Shown here piece after piece: positions 11,227 to 23,926 of a stretch of 64,000 nt of DNA. Location: contig NC_090121.1 of NCBI RefSeq assembly GCF_023973825.1, positions 1,472,001 through 1,536,000 of the forward strand, read 5' to 3'. Within the stretch, counting starts at the first letter, position 1. Each line of letters starts with the position of its first letter. The position numbers were made by a program, and so were the translations under genes. The stretch is from Plasmodium brasilianum. Lineage: Eukaryota; Apicomplexa; Aconoidasida; Haemosporida; Plasmodiidae. A model generated the notes under the pieces. That model did not search any database. It had not been told where the DNA came from and saw nothing but the letters and a program-made list of their open reading frames with translations.

Positions 11227-12226
11227 AACAAAATGAAGGAGAACTACAAGAGTATAATGACAATATATTAACAGTATCTTAACAACATTAAAACGTAATT
11301 GTTTTCAAATGTGTTTTCAAATATATTTGCAAATTTGTGATATGGTTATAACAAAAATACTTCAATAAAAAGCATAAAACAAAATTTAAACAAACAAATT
11401 TCGTACGTATGTACGTGTGCATAAATATTTGCGCATGTATGCACATGTAACACTCGTGCAGTTGCACTACGAGTTGAAGAACGCTCACTCTGCATAAGCT
11501 TAAAATGGAGGAACAATACTTTTAACTTTAACAACAACAACAAAAAAAAAAAAAAAAGAAAACAAACAAAAAAAAAAAAAAAAATTAATTATATAAATTA
11601 AAAAAAGAATAAATGAATGGATAGATGAACAAAACGGGGAAGGAAAAAAGACAACATGCTTTTTTATGGAAACAGAAAAGTTGAATAGATTTCTACACGT
11701 ACGTATACTTAAGTGTACACATATGCCTATATACGTATGTGTATATATGTGCATGTGTATAAACGTGCTAGTGTGAAATGCGGTGGAAGGAGGAAGTTTG
11801 AAGAGTTAGAACATGGGTCATATTGTAAGGCAAAAAATATGCCTTATATAACGTTCTTTTTCGTACAACTGCGGTTATATCAGAATATAGTACAAAATGT
11901 TATTATGCGTATCTTCAGTATGTATATATGTATTATCTATATATGTTTGTACGTTTTCCTATACGTATGTGTATGTTCATTTTATACATATATAAGCGCG
12001 AATGATCTTACATGGTCATGTGCGTATATGTGGTGAGCACTCAGTTCTTCAAGCCTACATGTGAACGTAGCAACACCCCTATACTCAGGAATGAAATAAA
12101 GTAATTACTGTATTTTTTGATTCATAAATTTTGTCCTTCTGTACACTATTACATTTTTACTTCTCCGAGTTTTTATCCCCTCACAATTTGGAGGCTCCTA
12201 TTTGGCACCTGACTCGTGCAGGTAGT
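10389..12226. other. Convergent intergenic region
   Basis: Lies between the 3' ends of the 81-residue membrane protein and the giant minus-strand frame. It has (AAAT)n at about 11190-11227, several poly(A) runs and TA microsatellites. One plus-strand stretch at 11770-11920 has less biased composition and an open frame with a non-repetitive segment (CGGRRKFEELEHGSYC), but no clear splice signals or homologue, so it is not called as a gene. Confidence 0.6.
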
Positions 12227-15200
12227 TTATATTTTCTTATTAAATAATATACTAGTAATTTTATATGGAAAAATGTTATTATGTAATAAGTTGGTGAGTT
12301 TATTATTTTTAGTTGAGTAGGTTTTTTCGGGAGCATGTTCCCATTGTACCATATTATGTACATTCCTATTTTCGCAAAAATGAAGTTGTGAAATATTTGT
12401 AGATATTTTGTTTTCTTTAACATTCCACTTTGTGCATAAGTATGATTTATTCTTTCCTATCATAACTGTGTTACATTTACTTTTATAGTTGTCTTTATGT
12501 AGTATAGCTAATTTTTGTACCGTACCATGTGAGTTTCTCCCACCTGTACAACTTTTATGAGTAGTGCAGTAATTGGTACCTCCATTGTTAAAATTGCCTC
12601 CACCATTGATATTTCCTCCATTGTTGAGGTTAGCTCCACTGATGATGCCGCCCCTTATTGCCCCTCTCCGAGTTATGTACTTCATGCATTTGTTTTTTCT
12701 TAACTCATTGTTACTTTCTAACGCATTAAAAGTTAATCCTGTTTTTGAAATTCCCTCTTCCTCTTTTTTTCTCTCATGTTGGAAAAGTTTTTCTGACCAG
12801 GACAGGTTCTTTTTACTACTGTTCATATTTTTTGTTTCATTCGCATTTCTTCCTGTGTTAATTATTGCACACCCTTTATCTTTAATGCATTTAGTGGCAA
12901 TTGTGTTGCTTACGTTGTCTATGCCTCCCACACTGCCTATGCTCCCTATAATGCTTATGTTTTCCCCCTTCACATTTCGGTGCACATTTATTTTTCTCTT
13001 CTGGGGTGGAGTAACAATTTTGCTAGACTGCGCAGAAGGAGATGGTGGCTGTACATTTGTATTAACACGGTCATGTGCTACATTAACACGGTCATGTGCT
13101 ACATTAACACGGTTATGTGCTACATTAACACGGTCATGTGCTTCACTAACACGGTCATGTGCTTCACTAACATGGTCATGTGCTACATTAAGATGATCAC
13201 CTACATACCTTTCTTCTCTCTTCTTAGTCGTTGTACATACCTTGGGGTATCTTTTCCCCCCTACCAGATTGACCAAGCACTGATTTCCTCTTTCTTCCCT
13301 CTTAGCATAATGAGAGTTGCGCAAGTTAACAGACACTTGCTTACCATGATATAAATATGGAACATTGTTTAAAAAAACATTACCCTTTTTATTTAATGTA
13401 TTTATGTTATATGGCTGTTTTATATGTTTTGCATATTTTGTAAGTCTCCTATGATCGCATTCGTTATATATTTTATTTGCTTTATTTGTTATCTTACAAG
13501 TATCGGCTTTCATCAAATCAGCTGATAAGTGTAGAGGAAATTTTGATTTTCTCCTTTGGTTTTGGAATAGCTCTACATTTATCGCCTGCTCGTTCATGTA
13601 AGAATGCAACAGATTGTTAAGTGGAGGTGCTTCTCGAGGGGGTGCTTCCTGAGGAGGTGCCTGTTCAGTGGAAATAATACCGTGTTGCTCTTTATCGTTT
13701 GCGAAAGAGTAATCTTTCCTCTTATCATTAGTTTTTATTTTTTCATTTTTAGTAAATTTATCATGCATTCTTTCTTCTGTACAGTACATGTCTTTTTTAT
13801 CATTTTCAACTAAATTATTGCATTCATCATTGTTATTATGACAGATTTCCATATTTTCTTTGCTACTCCTTATGTATGAAGCGAACATTTGGGGATTTGT
13901 GTTTTGTACGGGATTGTCTACTTTTAATCTAGCTTCGATTTCTAAGGGATGATCATCTTTTTCGTGAGCAGCCTCTCCTGGATTGCTACCACTTCGTTTA
14001 TTGCTAATACTCACCGCATGCTCCTTTATGGCCTTTCCCGAGGGGCTCTTTTTCGGCCTTCTTCTAGTACACTGTGGTCTTATGTTATCACCACAGGTCT
14101 CTCGCATTAGACTCTCTACTTCTTTACGAATATGGTTAATCTCCCTTGGCACTATATACAAATTAGATGCATTTAATATTTTTTTCTCTTGATCATCATA
14201 TACTTTGTTAGTGCTATGTGTGTATACGTTATTTAAACTAAAATGGTTATCTATGGTTAGTTTGTCTTTTAAAAATGAGTTCATGTTTTTTACTTTATCA
14301 TCATTTATCCCTTCAATTTCGTTATGATGAACATAGTTACTCGCATTTTTTTCATCATTACTCTTATTTGTTCTTTTTGAAAATTTTTCAAAATTATAAC
14401 TGTTGTAACTATGGCGAACAGACTGATTCCATGCCTTTGCCGTAAAATAAGAGTCTTCATACGCCTTGTTATATAGAAAAGGTTCATTCTGATATATGTT
14501 TAAATGTTTGCTAGTGGAAGGCATGTACATGTTTTTCCCCTGATCATCGTTACTTTTTTGTGTTATATGGGAGAGAGTAGCACCCGTGGGTGAGCCCACC
14601 CCCATATGTGTACATTTCACATGACTGCTACCTCCGCTATTATTACCATTGTCCTTAATTCCGTCAATTCCGTTAATTCCGCTAATACCGTTAATACCGC
14701 TAATACCGTTAATACCGCTAATACCGCTAATACCGCTAATTCCGCTAATGCCGCTAATACCGCAATTGCTTCCCTTTTGAGGGTATATCGCACCTCTGTG
14801 GATGCCCACCGGCAAATGCTGCTGTTCTGAACTAGTCATGCAGCCCTTACTGCAATGGTAAGAATTTGGCTCAGTTGTGTAATCGTTTTTATCTTTGCTC
14901 GTGTTTTCGATGCCACTAATTTGTTGATCCATCCTATATGCATCTGTTTTATTATTATAAGCATCACTGGGAGGAGTTATAACCCTCTCATGTATGCCAT
15001 TGTTCGAACTGCTTAACCTTTTTAATAAATCTAGTTCTTTTTCTTGCCCTCGCAAATTTATTTCCTGATAGGAACTACTGTTCAATTCATTCATTTCGTC
15101 TCTTTCTATCTGAGTTACATTTTTTAAAAGCAAACTTTTCTTTTCATACGTCGAACAAACATGTTCATTGTCACAATTTTTATTTTTATTTTTTTCTATA

Positions 15201-18200
15201 AAAGAAAGATCATCGTTTGGATTCGCCTTTTTCTCACTTAAATGATCCTCTATCGTTTTACCAACATCGTTATGGTTATCGATGATGTTATCGATGCTGT
15301 TATCGATACGATTATCACTACAGTCTTCATCACAGTCCTTATTACAGTCTTCATTACAGACATCGCTACAGCCTCTGCTACCACCATCATTATGTTCATC
15401 CTTATTAGTCAACTTCTTTTTTTTCATCTTGTCCAACTTCGTTTTTAACCCCCTTTTAAAATAAAGTATGCATGTTTTTCTCTTTTCTAGATAGCTGCAA
15501 TATTTATTGTAGGCTAACTCACCACTGCGCTTGTTGTACGTCCTTCTTGTACTATTCAAACTATTCGTACTGTTTGCATTGCTTGCATTGTTTGCACTGT
15601 TTACACTGTGTGCAAGGTTTGCTTTTTTTCCCCTTTTGGTTTGACAAAAACTATTTGTTTCCCTGGAAGATGTATTGTAATTGTTCCTTTCCATTTTATC
15701 CTCTTTTTTCCTAGGAGCCTCTCCCTTTTCAAGTAAATAATTTTTTTTTATTTTATTATTTTCTATTTTATTCGTGAAATACTTTTTATGGTTGAATAAC
15801 AGTCTTGTAAGGCGTTTATTGTTATGTCCTTCCATTTTACTACTGACTATACCTTTGCCATGTGAAATATAATTTTCCATTTTTGGGTAATTCTTTCCCA
15901 TTGATTTTTCTTCTTTCTTTATATTGGACAAAGTAACATGCAGCAGTTTATTTTTTACGTCATTGTTAGTGCAGATAGAGACAGTATGACCTTCGTCTCT
16001 CATGTTGAGCTTTCTACTGTTTATTTTTCCATTTATTTCTACCTTTGTATTCCCATTTATGGCAGCCTTTTTTGGAAATGTAGCTGCCTCTTCATCTTCT
16101 CGCTTTCTATTTTTCTCATCCTTCTTTCTCACATCTCCATTCATATTGTTTAAAAATTGTTCTAATGTTAATTCATTACTTGATGCGTTCTCTCCCTGCA
16201 TTTTTCTCTTCATTGTTGTTATAATCTTTTTCTTATTTTTCATCGTAGTGTCTGTTATAATATTTCGAATAGAATAGTTTTCTTTCATCCGTGAGGGTGT
16301 ATTTCCCATGGAATTATTAGACAGAAGAGTAGAAGAGATTAAGGGCTTCTCTCTTCGTTTGGTCACATTGGGCAAACGTTTACTATAACTAAAATTAATA
16401 TTATAATTTTTACTGCTGTCATTGTTATTATTTCTCTTATTACTATTATTCCCCTTATCATTGTTTTCACTATCATTATTCGCGTTATACTTCTTCACGT
16501 ATGAGGTTAACATAATTTTTCTTTTTTCAACCCCGCTCGAGGTTTTTCCTTTCTCATTTTTCTCTACGCCGTTATTGCATTCACTCTTCTTCCCCGAAAT
16601 ATTATTCCACTTGGTAATATTTACGTCATTCTTATTCCATTTGTTGGTAGCATCCTCTATACCTGTTATTCTATGAGTAAATCCCTTTACGCTACTTCTT
16701 CCCAATGCATTCACATGCCTTCCTCTAGTTGCACATATGCCATTGATAATACATTTATCATTATTATGAACTGCTACATCTACGTAGTTACCCGTATATA
16801 CTTTATTCACATAAACATTTTTGCCATTGGTAGTGTCTAATTTTTTATTTTCATTTTTTATATCAAAATTGTAGGTTAGTACCTTTTTTTTTTCTTGTCT
16901 GTTGCGCTGATTATTAATTAAGCTTTCTCTAAATGGTTGTTTTCTTATTACATTTTTTAAAAAATTTGTTTTTTCAAACTTTGAACCTTTTGTGTCTTTT
17001 CTAGAATCGTTGATAAGAACATTAGAATATTTATTATCTTCATACAATTCGTTTAGATTTTTTTTTTTGTTTTGTTTTTTTGTCTGTTTCCCATATTTCT
17101 TACTTACATCCCTTTCAAGTAATATATTTTTACTAAATTTTTCGACAAAATTTTCATGCATTTCATTTTTATCTTTTTTCATCTTACCTTTTGCACATTG
17201 TTTAATGTAACTAGCTGATTGGAGAACACCTACTGCCTTTCTATCGACTCTATCCAATTCAGCAGCTGTCAAGGAATAATTACTACCTCCTTTCTTTTCT
17301 AACCAGTGGTTGTACAAATTATCACTCCGTTTTATGTTTTTCTCACTGTACTGATGATTCCTCTTTTTTGTTTCATATAACACTCCTATTGTTCTTCTAA
17401 CACTGGGGAGTAAGAACACATTTTTTATTATTTTCCCTGCTCTTCCAGGTTCTTTACAGAATTTAATTTTTCTGTTTTTTTGCTCTACTTTGGGAGTAAT
17501 GAAGTCATTCTTTTTTTTATTTTCACCTTCTAGTTGTACTCCTGATATAGTATGTCTTTTTGAAATGGACGTTTGTTTGACATTACTGTAATTGTAACTT
17601 CTGTTGATACGTTTGCTACTACTGTTGTTACTATGCTTATTTTTTTTTGCACCGCTTTTTCCATTTGCGCACTTAGTAATGGTAGATATGCTCTTATTTT
17701 CATTTTCATTTCGCTTGTCAGGTATACTCTTTTTATCTATAAATATGTTCAGTTTTGCATTATACAAATGGTTTTCTACTGGAGTGGGGTTTCTTATTAT
17801 GAACAAGTTTCTTTTATTCTCTTTGTTCAATTTGTTGTTAAAAAAAAGGACTTTTTTTTTATTCTTATCAAATACACATGTTCCATATTTTACAATTTTG
17901 CTTTTTTTCTTTTCTGAATTAAAGCAATATTTTACCTTTTTCATTTTATTCATTGATCTTCTCTTTTTTATTTTCAATTTGCATGATACATTTTTTTTCT
18001 TCAAAATTTCTTTTATTTCGTTTAGCTTCTTTCTACTCCTTATTATTATCTTTTTTCCCCTTTCTCTCCTCAATTTTTCCTTTATTGCACCTTTTTTATA
18101 CTTGTTCGTTTCGTTAAGCTCCTCAAGCAGTAGTTTGTTTACTGCCACTCCTTCTTCTAGATCATCCAATGTTCCTATACAAAATTTTATTAATTTCTCT

Positions 18201-20709
18201 TGGGATGAATGGATGACTTTTTCTGCTTTATCCCCCAACGTATTATCTATTTTATTGTCCCATTTATCGCTCCGTTCAAGTAGGGACTGGTCTACTTGCA
18301 TATGTGCTGGCTCCCCCTTAAATCTGTTTTCCAAATCAGAAGGATCTATATTAAAATCAATCTGCTCCTCCTTTTCTATATTTTCCTCTTCTTCTTTAAT
18401 TTCTCTATCCAATGCGTTTTCCAGCTCATACTGCAAGGCGTCTTTAAACTCATCTTCTTCGTACTCTGCGTCTACTCCAGCGTCTACAACTGCATCTACA
18501 TCTGCATCTACTTCCGTATCCATTACATCTTTGAAGATGAGGGCTTCTAACTCGCTTCGAAAAGAACCCAGGTTTGATTCCTCGGAATCCTTTTCGTCAT
18601 ATTGTTCCATGTAGTCACCTTCCAAAATTAACTGCCTTTTCTCTTTTGATGCATATATGTCCAAACATTCAGTTGTTAATAATGATGTAACTCTATTTAC
18701 ATTTTCTAGTGCGCATTCTTGTTTGTCTTCAACTGGAAGACAAGATATAGACTCATTCGTAATGCTACCTTGTATCATCTGTCTTTTTCCGTAATTCTCA
18801 TTTTCATCCTTTATCACTTCATAACATAGATTATTATCTATTTGCTTATACTCCTTATCTTTTAAAATTATGCTCTCTTTAGAATCGTTTATCTCTTTTT
18901 TAGATGAAATAAAATTTTTTGAAAAATTTATATCTGAAGAAGGGGAATGGTAACTTTTACATAAATTGTTCATATTTAATTTTATAGTTTCTACTTTCTT
19001 CTTTTCGCCTACAATATTGGACTCCATAGAGGTAGAGAAGCTATCACTAAGATGTTTTTCATTCGATAAAGAATCATTTTTGTATTTTTTAGACGCATGT
19101 TGGAACTTTTCACTAATAACATCATCGTTTTGCTTCAAGCCACTTGTTCTATCACTACACACAAGAACACTGCACTTTCTGCTAATATTTTGAAGAAAAT
19201 GCTTTTCTACATAACAATTTTTATTGATTATTTGTCCCGCACAAATACAGCTATTCTTTGAACTATCATAACTTTCGTTAGTACCACAGGAATCATAAAC
19301 ATTGAGGGGCGATGTGCACTGGTTTTGCTCACTTCGATCATTTACACCAGTTACACCATTTATTCCACTTAAAATAATTATACTTTGTCCATCCTTTCCA
19401 CTAACCTCTCCATGTGAGCTACTTTTTATATACATTTCTTTAGTCCCATACATCGTATCATCATTATTTGTGTTCTTTCGATTTCTTACCCTCATTGTTA
19501 TTCCTTCTTTTTCCTTATTTACATTTGAACTGCTAGTACTTAAAAAACTGCTCTTAAATACGTTCGCTGGCCCATTTCTTGCATTTCCCTTTTTGGCCTC
19601 TTCCAAAATGGCGGCGTTCTTGTGGCTGCTCTTTTTGGTAGAAGGAGTAGCAGCAGTAGAAGTAGCAGTAGTAGCAGTAGCAGCAGTAGCAGTAGCAGTA
19701 GCAGCAGTAGCAGTAGTAGCAGTAGCAGTAGTAGCAGTAGCAGCAGTAGCAGTAGCAGCAGTAGCAGTAGCAGTAGTAGCAGTAGTAGCAGTAGCAGCAG
19801 TAGCAGTAGCAGTAGCAGCAGTAGCAGTAGCAGCAGTAGCAGTAGCAGCAGTAGCAGTAGCAGTAGCAGCAGTAGCAGTAGCAGTAGCAGCAGTAGCAGC
19901 GCCCGCATCGTTGTTAACTTGCACTTTGTTGCCTACTACACAAAATTCATCTCTTATTTTTTCAACAACAAACTTGTCATCATTTATTTTACCCCTTACG
20001 ACTTCCAGTTCAGTATACGGAAGAATATACAACTTGTTATTTTCGTCAGGTGGTTCTTCGTTCTTTTTTAATTTTTTTAAAAAGGAAGTATTTTCTGGAA
20101 TTTCTTCCAACACTTTACATTTTTGAGACTCATTACTTTCGACTACCTGCGCACATTTTCCGCAACTCTCATTATTCATTTCTATTTCAATCAAGCTGGT
20201 GTTTTTCGACAACTCAGCGCTCCTTCCCCCGCTGTTTCTACTAGAACTGTGCATAATTTTTCCATTTTCCCCTGAATTGTGCATAATTTTCCCATTTTCA
20301 CATGAACTATGCATAATTTTTCCATTTTCACATGAACTATGCATAATTTTTCCATATTCATCTGCAGTGCTCACACTTTTTCCATTTTCCCTATCCTTTC
20401 TGCTCGAAGTGAACACATTTTCCTGAAGATCTACAATCAACGAAACGTAGTTTCTCTCGTGGCTTCCTCTTTTTGGGAATTCTTCCATTTTGTTAAATTC
20501 CATTTCTGAAACTACGCTCACGGTAGGCATTTCCTTATTTGATACCACCGGAGCAGTTGATATATATTTTTTTTTTTTGACTACATTATTTTCTTCATTT
20601 TTAAGGAAAAACTGCTTAGACGCTACATGGTTAGCGCTTTTATTTTCTAAATAATCTGTACCTTTTTTTATTTCAGGAAATAATTTTTTTTTTTTTTGTT
20701 TTTTAGTTC
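12227..20709 (-). CDS. Giant repeat-rich C-terminal part of the kinase gene (frame broken from it at 20684-20697)
   Basis: Open frame of more than 2,800 codons, polar and rich in Asn, Lys, Ser and Glu, with no recognised domain. It carries several in-frame repeats: NGKIMHSS units (20245-20370), a long Ala/Thr tract (19640-19900), a VDA-rich acidic block (about 18440-18510), GIS/GIN triplets (14640-14760) and heptads of the AHDRVNV type (13060-13195). There is no good start: the frame is open back to 20709, its first ATG is at 20530, only 138 nt after the kinase stop, and the residues before it (PEIKKGTDYLENKS, QFFLKNEENNVV) look coded. The frame overlaps the kinase frame exactly at a 14-base homopolymer. 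I therefore read it as the C-terminus of the kinase. Function unknown; it may be a phosphorylated, unstructured regulatory tail (inference). Confidence 0.8.
13060..13195 (-). repeat. 21-bp coding repeat (heptad) in the giant frame
   Basis: Seven copies of ACATTAACACGGTCATGTGCT on the plus strand, read on the minus strand as seven-residue units of the AHDRVNV/AHDRVSE type. Copies differ by single substitutions, indicating recent expansion within coding sequence. Confidence 0.9.
14640..14760 (-). repeat. 9-bp coding repeat encoding GIS/GIN triplets
   Basis: Thirteen or so copies of AATACCGCT/AATTCCGTT-type nonamers on the plus strand, encoding Gly-Ile-Ser and Gly-Ile-Asn triplets in the giant protein. 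Interruptions (GID, GIK) mark the C-terminal end of the array. Confidence 0.9.
19640..19900 (-). repeat. Ala/Thr tract from (AGC/AGT)n trinucleotides
   Basis: About 85 codons made of GCT and ACT on the coding strand, giving an uninterrupted Ala/Thr run near the N-terminal end of the giant frame. The plus-strand readings of the same DNA are poly-Ser and Ala/Val and are artefacts. Confidence 0.95.
20245..20370 (-). repeat. 30-bp coding repeat (ENGKIMHSS-type)
   Basis: About four to five copies of the plus-strand unit CATGAACTATGCATAATTTT followed by TCCATTTTCA, read as ten-residue units GENGKIMHSS with C/S/N substitutions. Confidence 0.9.
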
Positions 20710-23436
20710 AATTAATTTGTTGATATTTTTTTTATGATTATTTAAAATTTTTATTTTTGATCTTTCACTAAGTTCGTTGCAGGTTTTTAACGTCTTCTTG
20801 TAGTCAAACTGATTAGTTCCTGCCACACATATGCTGTCACAGTTGGGTTGGTTAACATAGTTTATCTGCTTGCTGTTATAATCGGCTCGCTGGAAGTTTT
20901 TGGCACTGCCTTTGATCTGGGTATAACTGATTGTGTTTCGGTTCATGGTGGTACCACTGAGGTGCTCTGAGCTGCTGACATTGTACATTTTATTCGAATT
21001 ACAGGTAGTGTAAGAACAACATTCAGGGATGCTTCCTCTGTTAATTGGCATCATCATTGTATCTTTCTCCACATTAGTCATGTTATTGTTATTATTTTTA
21101 CCTTTTTGGGAATGATAACTATTAGTACTCTTATCACTACTGTTATATTGATTAAAAGGGGAAAAAACATTTGCAACATTATGACCATGTTCAGGTTGTT
21201 GAATATAATTTATCTTCTTATAACTATTATACAAAGAACAGCAGGCTTTACTGCATTTATTTTGTATTTGTATATTGTACGAGTTAGGAGATAAAAAAAC
21301 ATGTTCATATATTTGAAATTCCATAGTTGAGTTTTCGTCTATCCTTATGTTATTCTTTTTTGCGTATTGTTCAATTTCCAGAGAGAGTTTGAACGAGTGT
21401 GTGGTATTGATAATGCCGCTGTGACCGCTACAGTTGACAGTAGTACTGCTTCTATTAGCATTATTATCGCGAGCACTGCTTCTATTATCATTATGACAAC
21501 TAATACTATTGCTATTACCATTATTGCCGCTATAACTTCTATTGCCGTTACTGCTCCTGTTTCTTTTGCCAGATATGCCGACCTGTGGAGGTCCCAGAGC
21601 ATCATCACAGTACAAATTAAGATTGTGCACAGGGAAGAAGGTACCCTTGAACCAAGGATGATTCAAAGCTTCGTTAATGTTATATCTTATTTTAAAATTT
21701 GGTTCTAAGCAATGAAATATTAAATCAAGCGCTTGATTGGATAGATGTAATCCTTTTTTATCTTTTAACAATTCGTTATATTTTTTATTTTTCAACATAT
21801 TCCAATATATATCTTTATTTAGTGCACACCTGAACAGTTCATGTTTTGTTAAACAAAAATATAGAATATATCCTGTACAAAAAATATCAACTTTTGTTGG
21901 GTCATATTTACATTTTTCATATATTTCTGGAGGTCTGAAAATTTTCCCAAAAACCTTTGTATACTCTTCTAATATAACTTCATGCTTTTTATTTATATTA
22001 AAATATATAGCTTGCCCAGGATCATTTAACACTGGGTATATTAAACCATTCTTTTCATTTTCAAACAAGAGTATATTTTCTAGGGATATATCTCTTAATG
22101 CCATTTTTTTTGAATGCAAAAATTTAATAGCTAATAAAATTTGATAAAACAAATATCTAGCTTCTTCTTCTGAAAATGATTTATTTCTATGCTTCATAAC
22201 TTCAAACAAATCACCATGGATAGCAAAAGGCATAACCATATAGACATACAAATTATCATCAAAAATATTATCGCAACTCAATATATTACTATGACCACTC
22301 ATATTATCTCTATAATAGTACTCTGACAGCGGATCTTCTTGCACTTTATCCTTTGCCATTTCTATAAGATGTTTAGATAATATTTTAATAGCCTTCTGGG
22401 TATTTACTAAACTTTTATCAACATCTTCAATTACTTCGGATAAGTAGACACTCCCATAAATTGCAGATTGAAGAATGTTAATTAACTTGTACTTCGACTG
22501 ACTGCATTCAATGACGTTTCCAGCCAAATTGTAAGATAGCGAAGTGAACTGAGAAAAGGGAACAAAGACACGTAGGTAGGTAAGAGTATATAGGTAAGAG
22601 TATATAGGTAAGAGTATATAGGTAAGAGTATATAGGTAAGAGTAGATAGGTAAGAGTAGATAGGTAAGAGTAGATAGGTAAGAGTAGATAGGTACGGCAG
22701 ACAGCTAGTGCAGATAAAAGTGGATAAATATACGAAATAATATAAGAAGTAAGTTGCTGCTAATAAAGGGGGAAAAAAGTACGTCTTAAGCGTAAAATGA
22801 TGCTCACAGAATGGGCCTATATACAGCATATAAATACAAACAGTTCGCAATTACACTAACGACATATTGATAATACAAAAAAATGTGGTTAAAGAATGGT
22901 ACATTTCATTACAAACAAAAATGCATGCTTGTATATATTTACTTATGTACATATGTATGTATGTACATTTGTATGTATGTACATATGTAATAAGTAGTTA
23001 TGCGTATTACGTATTTCATTTTGTGTTCCCTTGGTAAGTTCTCAAAGTACTCATCATTTTTTTCACTAGTATATTTGTACTGATAAAAAAAGTTCTTTTG
23101 ATTTTTAGACATAATTCCTCCTGGATTAATATCAAAATATAGGCAATCGTTTTGTTTTTCTTTTCCATTTCTATTTTTTACTTTTAATTTTAATTTCAGT
23201 GAAACGCAAATATTATTTATGTCAAAGGTTTTACTTAAAGCTGAAAGTTCTACACTATTGCTACAGCCCTCGTTCAGGTAGGATGGTGGCCTAAATGCCA
23301 CGCTGTGCTTTTCACATTTTTGCTTATAAAATTTGTGTATATTTTGTATTAACTCATTGTCGATATTTATGCAGTTATGAACGCTGTTGTCTGAATGGTT
23401 TTTCAAGAAATTATGGAATTGTGTTTTTAATTGCAT
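20668..23436 (-). CDS. Atypical protein kinase (N-terminal part of the kinase-giant gene)
   Basis: Two exons, 23011-23436 and 20668-22548, join on a codon boundary (AAATAC|GTAATA and TTTTCTCAG|TTCACT), giving 768 residues to the TAA at 20668. The first 142 residues are a novel N-terminal region starting at ATG 23436. The kinase domain (about residues 155-445) has the VAIK-type lysine in QKAIKIL (K197), but a degraded glycine loop (SAIYGSVYL). HRD reads LRD with D295 kept, followed by ISLENILL (N300), DFG reads DPG (D318), APE is RPPE (E350), and the helix-F aspartate is in KVDIFCTG (D363). The catalytic aspartates and lysine are present, so activity is plausible. The tail is Asn/Ser-rich. It probably corresponds to the kinase next to the PI3/4-kinase gene on P. 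falciparum chromosome 3 (memory). The stop follows a poly(A) run and is probably not the true end. Confidence 0.88.
22575..22695. repeat. 12-bp tandem repeat in the kinase intron
   Basis: About nine copies of GGTAAGAGTATA/GGTAAGAGTAGA within the 462-nt kinase intron (22549-23010). The plus-strand unit GGTAAGAGT matches a 5' splice donor consensus, but the gene is transcribed from the other strand, where it reads TATACTCTTACC. Confidence 0.85.
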
Positions 23437-23857
23437 AATTGAATCGTTTCGTTCCCTTTTATTTTATGTATTTATTAGCTTATTTGTTGGTTAATTTATT
23501 AGCTTATTCGTTGGTTAATTTATTAGCTTATTCGTTGGTTAATTTATTAGCTTATTCGTTGGTTAATTTATTAGCTTATTCGTTGGTTAATTTATTAGCT
23601 TATTTGTTCGTTTATTTATTAGCTTATGTGTTCGTTTATTTATTAGCTTATGTGTTCGTTTATTTGTCTATTTATTTATATACCTGACTGTTCATCTACT
23701 CATTTGTTTATTTATTTTTATTTTAATTCAATGTTTTTTATTTTATCTATTTATTTTTTTTTATTTTATCTATTTATTTTTTTTTATTTTATTTATTTTT
23801 TAGGCGAAACGCAGTTCTCATGCGTGTTTTCCTTTTTCATCTTTTTAATTTCTCAAG

Positions 23858-23926
23858 GTAGAAATTTACGAAAAATTGTCTAAATTAGAAGATGAATATA
23901 AACGCTTGTATACATCTGTAGAACGG
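23858..23926 (+). other. Isolated exon-like segment
   Basis: A 69-nt stretch following TTTCTCAAG and ending before GTGAAC translates without stops to a charged helix (EIYEKLSKLEDEYKRLYTSV). The composition is unlike the surrounding repeats. No start exon was found between it and the kinase start at 23436, and no convincing downstream exon, so it may be a fragment of an unrecognised plus-strand gene, a transcribed non-coding exon or chance. Confidence 0.3.

Noticed and set aside
12573..20426. Numerous plus-strand open frames opposite the giant gene (for example 17604-18614 and 19302-20126)
   Set aside because: They are antisense shadows of Asn/Lys/Ser-rich coding sequence and of the Ala/Thr and GIS repeats; they lack splice signals and have hydrophobic Phe/Leu/Ser composition typical of complement translation.
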